Assembly (NCBI GenBank): GCA_946184215.1
Contig: CAMHER010000090.1
Span: 1 to 7,516, forward strand
Direction of reading: 5' to 3'
Length of the DNA stretch: 7,516 nt
Source: an uncultured Clostridia bacterium
Lineage (GTDB): Bacteria; Bacillota; Clostridia; Oscillospirales; Oscillospiraceae
Position numbers and translations under genes: made by a program. The stretch's first letter is position 1. The number at the start of each line of letters is the position of its first letter. Below the pieces are notes generated by a model. It saw only the letters and a program-made list of their open reading frames with translations. It made no database searches and was not told where the DNA came from. This document shows, in pieces, positions 1 to 3,681 of the stretch.

Positions 1-7
1 CTAGAAA

Positions 8-78
8 CTACACCTGCATCTGCCGCTGCATCTCCCGCCGCAGGCGCTCGCTGATTTTCTTCTCGAGGCGGCTGATGT
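8..78 (-). pseudogene. Detached 3'-end fragment of a sigE-like sigma factor gene
   Basis: On the minus strand this segment encodes the last 22 or so residues of a sigma-E-type protein, from ISRLEKKISERL to MQRQMQV, followed by a TAG stop at 10-8. It aligns without gaps to the 3' end of the intact sigE at 813-883, with 65 of 71 bases identical. Five of the six differences are synonymous; the sixth changes Ile to Ser. Similarity ends exactly at the stop codon on one side and exactly at the first base of a REPIN (79) on the other. No start codon or other sigma region is present in the window, so it is a remnant. It could instead be the original chromosomal end of sigE, with the present sigE end having arrived later. 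It is not the expected neighbour sigG, because the match to this sigE is nearly identical at DNA level. Confidence 0.8.
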
Positions 79-174
79 GAACACAGGGGACGGTTCCTTG
101 TGTTCGGGGTAAGCGTTGGCATTGTAAGGAAATTCAGTAATTAGGGAGAACACAAGGAACCGTCCCCTGTGTTC
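79..174. repeat. REPIN: two inverted REP sequences
   Basis: The 27-bp sequence at 79-105 (starting GAACACAGGGGACGG, ending TTGTGTTC) is itself an imperfect palindrome. It recurs as a perfect 27/27 reverse complement at 148-174, leaving a 42-bp spacer. Such inverted pairs of REP palindromes are called REPINs and are moved by REP-associated IS200/IS605-like Y1 transposases (RAYTs). Assignment to that class rests on the architecture and on recalling the GGGGACGG core from other bacterial genomes. No RAYT gene lies in the window. Confidence 0.8.
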
Positions 175-181
175 TATGCTT

Positions 182-210
182 ATTATACCCGCGCAGGAGG
201 TTTTTGACAA
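182..210 (-). promoter_or_regulatory. Predicted sigma-A promoter reading leftward into the REPIN
   Basis: On the minus strand TTGTCA (210-205) is followed after exactly 17 bases by TATAAT (187-182). That is five of six and six of six consensus matches. The expected start, about seven bases beyond, falls at 174-176, the outer edge of the REPIN, so the transcript would begin with the REPIN hairpin and continue through the sigE fragment out of the window. No leftward gene follows within the window. Confidence 0.5.
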
Positions 211-229
211 TAGCGGGGGAGAGCTTGCG

Positions 230-258
230 TTGACAGGAAATAGCAGCGGAGGTAAAAT
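230..258 (+). promoter_or_regulatory. Predicted sigma-A promoter for the small membrane protein gene
   Basis: A perfect -35 TTGACA at 230-235 is separated by 17 bases from TAAAAT at 253-258, one mismatch from the -10 consensus. Transcription would start near 265, about 60 bases before the ATG at 325. The 5' leader would contain the REP-like hairpin at 284-304 just upstream of the ribosome binding site. The promoter lies back to back with the leftward promoter at 182-210, with 19 bp between the two -35 boxes. Confidence 0.6.
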
Positions 259-283
259 AAAAATAGATAAAAAAGGAAATCGA

Positions 284-304
284 GACAGGGAAATGTCCCT
301 TGTC
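284..304 (-). repeat. Divergent single REP-like palindrome
   Basis: The minus strand reads GACAAGGGACATTTCCCTG followed by TC. Aligned to the core of the 79-105 REP it matches at 15 of 19 central positions and keeps the same palindromic plan (ACA, GGGAC, TTCC, TGT). It lacks the outer GAACA/TGTTC extension of the other copies. It lies in the predicted leader of the gene starting at 325 and could fold in that mRNA. Confidence 0.55.
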
Positions 305-324
305 CCGTGCAGCAGGTGGACAGT

Positions 325-501
325 ATGGGTCTGATCGGAATAATTTTTCTGCTCTTTGCGGGCTTTATGATCATCGGTTTTATCGCCGCGTTCTTTAACA
401 GAGACCATGACGAGAGGGAACACGATTCGAATATCGTCATCTCTCAGGAAGTTCCCTCTGTTTTTGATGCCTTCCGGAACGACGGCGACAACAAACAGTA
501 A
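325..501 (+). CDS. Small single-span membrane protein of unknown function (58 aa)
   Basis: I do not recognise this protein. It starts with a hydrophobic segment (about residues 2-24, GLIGIIFLLFAGFMIIGF...) that should span the membrane once. An acidic and basic stretch rich in Asp, Glu, His and Arg follows, then a polar tail ending in NDGDNKQ. No cysteine or known motif is visible. ATG at 325 is preferred because AGGTGG at 314-319 lies five bases upstream. A GTG at 307 in the same frame would add six residues but has no ribosome binding site. A strong sigma-A promoter lies at 230-258. The gene sits inside the REPIN-bounded island, with a REP immediately after its stop. Whether it is translated is inferred from the promoter, ribosome binding site and plausible topology. 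Confidence 0.6.
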   Translation: MGLIGIIFLLFAGFMIIGFIAAFFNRDHDEREHDSNIVISQEVPSVFDAFRNDGDNKQ

Positions 502-505
502 TGGG

Positions 506-531
506 ACCACAGGGGACGGCTCCCTGCGTTC
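506..531 (+). repeat. Degenerate single REP copy
   Basis: The sequence carries the CACAGGGGACGG core of the REPs at 79 and 677, followed by the degenerate right half CTCCCTGCGTTC. It starts four bases after the stop codon at 499-501. It has no inverted partner nearby, so it is a lone REP and not a REPIN. Confidence 0.65.
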
Positions 532-551
532 ACCTGCGTTCACCTGCGTTC
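524..551 (+). repeat. Short tandem repeat of a 10-bp unit
   Basis: The unit CTGCGTTCAC occurs at 524-533 and 534-543 and again, partially, as CTGCGTTC at 544-551, giving 2.8 identical copies. The unit is the right edge of the REP at 506-531, so the array looks like slippage or repeated duplication of the REP end. Confidence 0.8.
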
Positions 552-562
552 TAATCGATTAG
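551..562. promoter_or_regulatory. 12-bp perfect palindrome, possible operator
   Basis: CTAATCGATTAG is a perfect inverted repeat. It ends two bases before the AGGAGGA ribosome binding site (564-570) of the small gene starting at 580. The position would suit a regulator site or a small mRNA hairpin occluding the ribosome binding site, but no regulator is encoded nearby and the function is a guess. Confidence 0.3.
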
Positions 563-579
563 TAGGAGGAACGAAAATT

Positions 580-744
580 GTGAAATGTTTTTTTTCTGAC
601 TTCGGGACTGAAATATTCAAAGAAAAAAACCGATACTTTCTTAGGTTTGACGCTGGAGAAATAGTAAGCACTACAGGAACACAGGGGACGGTACTGTGTG
701 TTCTGACAAAACACCCCAATAAGCATCACAGCGCGAGGAGCTAA
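580..744 (+). CDS. Small protein gene apparently truncated by a REPIN (54 aa as it stands)
   Basis: A strong AGGAGGA at 564-570 lies nine bases before a GTG codon that opens a 54-codon frame ending at TAA 742-744. Residues 1-32 (MKCFFSDFGTEIFKEKNRYF and FLRFDAGEIVSTT) look like an ordinary small cytosolic protein. From about residue 33 the frame reads through the REP at 677-703 and then into the central hairpin of the REPIN, giving the low-complexity tail TGTQGTVLCVLTKHPNKHHS. The simplest reading is a native gene that lost its 3' part to REPIN insertion and now ends at a chance stop. I do not know the family. It would be co-transcribed with the gene at 325-501. It could also be a tolerated REP-to-protein fusion. 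Confidence 0.5.
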   Translation: MKCFFSDFGTEIFKEKNRYFLRFDAGEIVSTTGTQGTVLCVLTKHPNKHHSARS

Positions 745-808
745 TCACTCCCCGCGCCGTGTTTTTGCTCTTTCCCGCTCCAAACACAGAGAACCGTCCC
801 CTGTGTTC
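677..808. repeat. REPIN: two inverted REPs around a central hairpin
   Basis: The REP at 677-703 (core ACACAGGGGACGGTAC) pairs with the inverted REP at 782-808, matching at 24 of 27 positions. The 78-bp spacer holds a stem-loop at 727-761 whose centre (744) nearly coincides with the centre of the pair (742.5), so the whole unit can fold as a long symmetrical hairpin. Its right end is four bases from the sigE stop codon, so it also forms the 3' untranslated region of sigE mRNA. Confidence 0.75.
727..766 (+). terminator. Stem-loop with T-run, possible terminator
   Basis: CAC-A-GCGCG-A-GGAG, loop CTAATCA, CTCC-C-CGCGC-C-GTG (727-761) is followed directly by TTTTT at 762-766, as in a rightward intrinsic terminator for the small genes at 325-744. 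Two positions are A/C mismatches on the plus strand but become G/U pairs on the minus strand, giving an uninterrupted 14-bp stem in sigE-sense RNA. No good T-run follows in that direction. It may end rightward transcription, protect the sigE mRNA 3' end, or be just the REPIN centre. Confidence 0.5.
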
Positions 809-812
809 TTCT

Positions 813-883
813 CTACACCTGCATCTGCCGCTGCATCTCCCGGCGCAGGCGCTCGATGATCTTTTTCTCCAGACGGCTGATGT
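813..883 (-). repeat. Intact copy of the 71-bp direct repeat (sigE 3' end)
   Basis: This is the 3' end of sigE, stop codon included. It is repeated in the same orientation at 8-78 with six substitutions and no gaps. The repeat ends at the stop codon. The duplicated part covers the second half of the region 4 helix-turn-helix and the basic C-terminal tail. A gene 3' end duplicated on both sides of a foreign segment is what site-specific integration into a gene end produces, but no integrase is seen. Confidence 0.85.
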
Positions 884-1535
884 AGCTTTGGGAGATGCCG
901 AGGAGATCGGCCACCTCCTTTTGCGTATACTCCCGCCCGCAGCCGAGCCCGAAACGCAGCGAGATGATCTCGCGCTCCCGCTCGCTGAGCGCACTCACGG
1001 CGCGGCGCAGCATGGCCCGTTCCGCGTCGTCCTCGAGCGGGCGGGAGACCTCGTCCCCGTCCGTGCCGAGAATGTCGGAGAGCAGCAGCTCGTTGCCGTC
1101 CCAGTCGGTGTTGAGCGGCTCGTCAAAGCTCAGCTCGCTGCGCTGGGCGCCCCGCTTGCGCAGATACATCAAAATCTCGTTTTCGATACAGCGCGAGGCA
1201 TAGGTCGCAAGCTTGATGTTCTTCGCGCTGTTGAAGGTGTTCACGGCCTTGATCAGACCGATCGTGCCGATCGAGATCAGGTCCTCGATGTTCACGCCGG
1301 TGTTTTCAAAATGCCGCGACAGATAGACCACCAGGCGCAGGTTGTGCTCGATGAGAAGCGCCCGTGCCTTCTCATCGCCCTCCTCGAGCGCGGCGAGAGC
1401 GGCGCTCTCCGCCTCTTTTTCCAGGGGCGGCGGCAGCACGTCGCTCCCGCCGATGTAAAAAACCGACGGCGGCTCAATGCCGAGGATGGAAAGAATACTC
1501 TCCCGCAGGAAAGCGATTTGAGGTTTACATAACAT
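813..1535 (-). CDS. sigE: RNA polymerase sporulation sigma factor sigma-E precursor
   Basis: Mother-cell-specific sigma factor, made as inactive pro-sigma-E and activated by SpoIIGA cleavage after asymmetric septation. The 240-residue length matches the family. Residues 1-26 form a hydrophobic and basic pro-sequence. The mature protein would begin near the conserved YIGG...LPPPL at 27-38. Region 2 spans about 55-128 (NLRLVVYLSRHFENTG, EDLISIGTIGLIKA, TYASRCIENEI). The region linking to sigma-4 includes SFDEPLNTDWDGNELLLSD (136-153). Region 4 is about 175-235, with the helix-turn-helix TQKEVADLLGISQSYISRLE. The start is fixed by AAAGGAG (1548-1542) six bases before the ATG. spoIIGA lies upstream in the same direction across a 213-bp gap filled by a long palindrome. 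Downstream, the expected sigG is not in view and a REPIN follows the stop by four bases. Confidence 0.97.
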   Translation of the reverse strand: MLCKPQIAFLRESILSILGIEPPSVFYIGGSDVLPPPLEKEAESAALAALEEGDEKARALLIEHNLRLVVYLSRHFENTGVNIEDLISIGTIGLIKAVNTFNSAKNIKLATYASRCIENEILMYLRKRGAQRSELSFDEPLNTDWDGNELLLSDILGTDGDEVSRPLEDDAERAMLRRAVSALSEREREIISLRFGLGCGREYTQKEVADLLGISQSYISRLEKKIIERLRREMQRQMQV

Positions 1536-1587
1536 TTCTGACTCCTTTGGTACTTACAGAGTTTTGCGTTACGGAAGAACGCTTCTC

Positions 1588-1750
1588 AGGCATGCGGAGA
1601 GGGTATCGGCGAGAACGAATTGCGAGAGAATTTGTGTTCCGGCGATGACGCTTTTTTGCAGGAATACTTTGTGTATTTCAAGAAAAAGCGGTGAAGCCGG
1701 TGCGCAAATTGTCCGCAAGGCGTCGAAGGTGATATCCTCTCCGTATGCCT
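1588..1750. repeat. Long imperfect palindrome between spoIIGA and sigE
   Basis: Arms GGCATGCGGAGAGGGTATC (1589-1607) and GATATCCTCTCCGTATGCC (1731-1749) are inverted with 17 of 19 identities. An A/T pair at 1588/1750 extends them. Pairing continues inward almost to the centre, for example 1629-1637 with 1702-1710, 1639-1643 with 1696-1700 and 1649-1657 with 1682-1690. It ends in the apical stem AATAC (1663-1667) and GTATT (1673-1677) with loop TTTGT. By hand count, most of each 80-base arm can pair. It has no protein-coding frame of note and no REP core. One end supplies two bases of the spoIIGA stop codon. It resembles a miniature palindromic element or an RNA hairpin. No target-site duplication is evident. 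Confidence 0.75.
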
Positions 1751-2558
1751 AAATAATTGCGTCGAAGCCGTCGCCGGAGGCAGAGGGCGACAGCGCGACG
1801 AGAAGATCGCGGTTTTTCTTTCCGTTGACGGAAAGCGAGTCCGGCCGGAAGGCAGCGAGAAAGCCCTTCGAGCCTACGGCGGAATAGGGGATGAGCCGCA
1901 GCTGCCCGCGCAGGGCGTCGGTCTCTCCGGCGCAGGCAAGCAGCTCCGCCGGATCGCGCAGATCCAGCAGCGCCTCATATGGCCGGAACAGCTCCGCCGC
2001 CGCCGCGGGTGACATTACCATCACGCCCGCGCCGCTGAGCGGATCACAAAGAGAGTTGCCGGTATCGCGCAGCGCACGGATACGCACGCTGCGGCTGCGG
2101 AAGGATATCTCGACGTCCAGGATCTCCCGCTCCTGCTTTTTGCCGCTGCCGCGCAGAAAAACGGAGAAAGCGGCCCAGAAGAGGAAAAAGCTCAGTCCCA
2201 GCAGCGCGGGGGAGAGGGAGAGCGAGGCGCCGTCTCCCGCCCCGCTCAGCGCCCAGACCGCGCCGCCCAGAGCGGCTGACAGAGCGAAAAACGCCGCGCA
2301 AAGCCGGGGCAGCTCCCGTCTGCCGTAAAACGCAGCCAGGCACATCACTGCCGCGGCCAGCAGCTTTCCGCCCGGCGAGAGGAACACAGCTGCCTCCGTC
2401 ACGGCGGCTCCGACAGCCCACAGCGCGCCGAGGAGCGCGGCGAGCGCATAGCGAAGACGCTCAAGCGGCACGGCGCAGAAGCGCGCGGCAAGCAGGCAGA
2501 TCAGATAATCGGCGCAGAAATTTATCGCAAAGCAGACATCGACCCATACGATCTTCAT
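1749..2558 (-). CDS. spoIIGA: Sigma-E processing aspartic protease SpoIIGA
   Basis: Membrane-embedded protease of the sporulation septum that removes the pro-sequence of sigma-E in response to the SpoIIR signal. The N-terminal 135 residues are strongly hydrophobic with about five predicted spans (roughly 8-30, 34-52, 63-79, 86-105, 116-135). The soluble C-terminal domain carries the aspartic-protease motif DTGNSL with candidate catalytic Asp165, and the conserved RLIPYSAVG at 221-229. The start MKIVWVDVCFAINF matches the family's usual beginning, and no other in-frame start is near. At 269 residues it is shorter than the Bacillus protein (about 309), and its end, GDGFDAII, abuts the palindrome at 1588-1750. 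It lies directly upstream of its substrate gene sigE. Its promoter lies unusually close to the start codon. Confidence 0.95.
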   Translation of the reverse strand: MKIVWVDVCFAINFCADYLICLLAARFCAVPLERLRYALAALLGALWAVGAAVTEAAVFLSPGGKLLAAAVMCLAAFYGRRELPRLCAAFFALSAALGGAVWALSGAGDGASLSLSPALLGLSFFLFWAAFSVFLRGSGKKQEREILDVEISFRSRSVRIRALRDTGNSLCDPLSGAGVMVMSPAAAAELFRPYEALLDLRDPAELLACAGETDALRGQLRLIPYSAVGSKGFLAAFRPDSLSVNGKKNRDLLVALSPSASGDGFDAII

Positions 2559-2564
2559 GCCCCC

Positions 2565-2598
2565 AGTATATGCCTGCCCGGGGCAAAGTTTTTGTCAG
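2565..2598 (-). promoter_or_regulatory. spoIIG-type promoter with 22-bp spacer
   Basis: On the minus strand, CTGACA (2598-2593) and TATACT (2570-2565) are separated by 22 bases. The Bacillus spoIIG promoter is known for the same 22-bp spacing, which makes it dependent on Spo0A~P. A -35 placed at the normal 17 bp (AAAAAC) would not fit. The expected start is within a base or two of the spoIIGA ATG at 2558, so the message may be nearly leaderless. The only purine-rich stretch (GGGGG) is too close to the ATG to act as a ribosome binding site. Confidence 0.5.
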
Positions 2599-2600
2599 AA
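2593..2600 (+). promoter_or_regulatory. Weak Spo0A-box-like site over the spoIIG -35
   Basis: TGTCAGAA, within GTTTTTGTCAGAA, resembles the 0A box TGTCGAA (five of seven by position). It overlaps the -35 hexamer of the 22-bp-spaced promoter, where Spo0A binds in Bacillus spoIIG. The match is weak; position and gene context support it more than sequence does. Confidence 0.35.
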
Positions 2601-2669
2601 GCAACGCGCGGCGCCGCCTCAAGCTTTCGCACCCTGCCGAGCACAGATGACAGAAAGAGAAATAGGGAA

Positions 2670-2698
2670 TTGTCAAAAGAGCGGCGCTGTGGTAAAAT
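2670..2698 (+). promoter_or_regulatory. Predicted sigma-A promoter of the transporter-pyrH-frr-uppS operon
   Basis: TTGTCA at 2670-2675 and TAAAAT at 2693-2698 are separated by 17 bases, with one mismatch to consensus in each box. Transcription would start near 2705, 50 bases before the preferred ATG at 2755. Because following genes are closely packed, this may drive the whole operon to dxr. Confidence 0.6.
2671..2677 (+). promoter_or_regulatory. Spo0A-box-like site over the -35 of the rightward promoter
   Basis: TGTCAAA matches the 0A box TGTCGAA at six of seven bases. It lies about 110 bp upstream of the expected spoIIGA start and overlaps the -35 of the divergent promoter at 2670-2698. 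If bound, Spo0A could help activate spoIIGA and repress the growth operon. This is inference from position. Confidence 0.35.
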
Positions 2699-2754
2699 CA
2701 ACAGGAATGGCAAAGCCCAAACCTTGCAAAATGTCACAAGAGGAAACAGGAAAT

Positions 2755-3666
2755 ATGTGGTTTACATTTGCGATCATCGCACTGCTCTGCTGGAGTGGCT
2801 CGGATCTTTTTTCCAAGATCGGCTGCCAGGACGCCGGGGACAAATACAGTCATCTGAAAATGGTCATGGCCGTCGGTGCCGTCATGGGACTGCACGCGGC
2901 CTATGAGGTCTTCTTCAACGGCGTTGAGATCAGCGGGCAGATCCTTCTGACCTATCTTCCGGTCTCCCTTTTATATATCCTCTCGATGGCGATCGGCTAT
3001 CTCGGGCTGCGTTATATCGAGCTTTCGATCTCCTCCCCGATCTGCAACAGCTCCGGCGCGATCGTCGCGGTGCTGACACTGATCACCTCCGGCATCAGCG
3101 AGGATCTGCCGCCCGTCGCGCTCGTCGCGGTGGCGCTCGTGTGCATCGGCGTGATCGCCCTCGGCTTTGTCGAGGCCAACGAGGACGAGGAGCTGAGACG
3201 GGCGCGTCAGGACGCGTCGAACCACCACTACGCCAAAAGCTGGATCGCCCTTGCGATCCCCGTGATCTACTGCCTGCTCGACGCGCTGGGCACCTTCGCG
3301 GACAGTCTTGTGCTCGAGGTGCTCGACGAGGACAGCGCCAACGTCGCCTATGAGCTGACGTTCCTCTTCGTCGGCATCCTCTGCGCGATCTGGGTGCTGG
3401 GCGTCAAAAAGCAGAAGCTCATCGCCAGGCAGGAGGCGCCGAAGTACACCGGCGCGATCTTCGAGACGGCGGGCCAGTTCTTTTACATCTACGCGCTCGC
3501 GGACAGCGAGCACGTGGCCTTTGCCGCGCCGATCATCTCGGCCTACTGTGTGGCCAGCGTCCTGTGGAGCCGCATTTTCTTAAAGGAGAAGCTGTCCGTC
3601 AAGCACTATCTTTCCATCGCGACCGTGGTTGCAGGCATTGTGATCCTGGGTATACTTGACATATAA
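2755..3666 (+). CDS. EamA/DMT-family membrane transporter (303 aa)
   Basis: Polytopic inner-membrane protein of the drug/metabolite transporter superfamily; the substrate cannot be told from sequence. About ten hydrophobic segments fall in two halves, a first EamA-like repeat at roughly residues 1-140 and a second at roughly 160-303. They are joined by a charged loop (EANEDEELRRARQD, about 140-153). The last repeat has the typical ...AAPIISAYCVASVLWSRIFLKEK segment (about 260-282) and a final hydrophobic helix ending in ILGILDI. ATG 2755 is preferred although the frame is open to 2557. It yields the usual family length, begins at the first membrane helix (MWFTFAIIALL) and follows purine-rich AGAGGA/CAGGA. 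Earlier ATGs at 2707 and 2731 are near or only just beyond the predicted transcript start. It is the first gene of the operon; its stop overlaps the ribosome binding site of pyrH, 15 bp away. Confidence 0.85.
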   Translation: MWFTFAIIALLCWSGSDLFSKIGCQDAGDKYSHLKMVMAVGAVMGLHAAYEVFFNGVEISGQILLTYLPVSLLYILSMAIGYLGLRYIELSISSPICNSSGAIVAVLTLITSGISEDLPPVALVAVALVCIGVIALGFVEANEDEELRRARQDASNHHYAKSWIALAIPVIYCLLDALGTFADSLVLEVLDEDSANVAYELTFLFVGILCAIWVLGVKKQKLIARQEAPKYTGAIFETAGQFFYIYALADSEHVAFAAPIISAYCVASVLWSRIFLKEKLSVKHYLSIATVVAGIVILGILDI

Positions 3667-3681
3667 GGAGATTTATTAAAA

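Larger units (their letters stand above)
79..808. mobile_element. REPIN-bounded island inserted at the 3' end of sigE
   Basis: The 730 bp between the two copies of the sigE 3' end begin with a REPIN at 79-174 and end with a second at 677-808. Four bases (809-812) then separate it from the sigE stop. The interior contains divergent promoters, two more REP-like copies, a small membrane protein gene and a truncated small gene, and is visibly richer in A/T than the flanking genes. No transposase or integrase is encoded, so any mobility would be in trans or in the past. That it is one acquired unit is inferred from the sharp boundaries and the flanking 71-bp direct repeat. Stepwise accumulation of REP elements in a permissive intergenic site is an alternative. 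Confidence 0.5.

Noticed and set aside
8..78. End of sigG, which often follows sigE
   Set aside because: The DNA is 65/71 identical to this sigE end, including the distinctive MQRQMQV tail; sigG is a different paralogue and would not match at DNA level.
1..543. Minus-strand open frame of about 180 codons across the island
   Set aside because: It runs through both REPIN halves, antisense to the supported small gene at 325-501. It starts without a ribosome binding site and ends in a wrong-frame reading of the sigE fragment.
524..551. Short CRISPR-like array
   Set aside because: The unit is only 10 bp and tandem with no spacers, and no cas gene is nearby; it derives from the REP edge.
759..1532. 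Long plus-strand open frame opposite sigE
   Set aside because: It is the antisense shadow of a GC-rich gene: sigE on the other strand has all family motifs, a ribosome binding site and the right length.
1566..1582. Hairpin GCGTT-ACGGAAG-AACGC upstream of sigE as a terminator
   Set aside because: The stem is only five base pairs, there is no T-run in either useful direction, and a terminator here would block sigE; it lies outside the long palindrome and may be chance.
2557..2754. N-terminal extension of the transporter to the first in-frame ATG at 2557
   Set aside because: The extra 66 residues are not hydrophobic or family-like, would cover the divergent promoters and would start upstream of the predicted transcript start near 2705.
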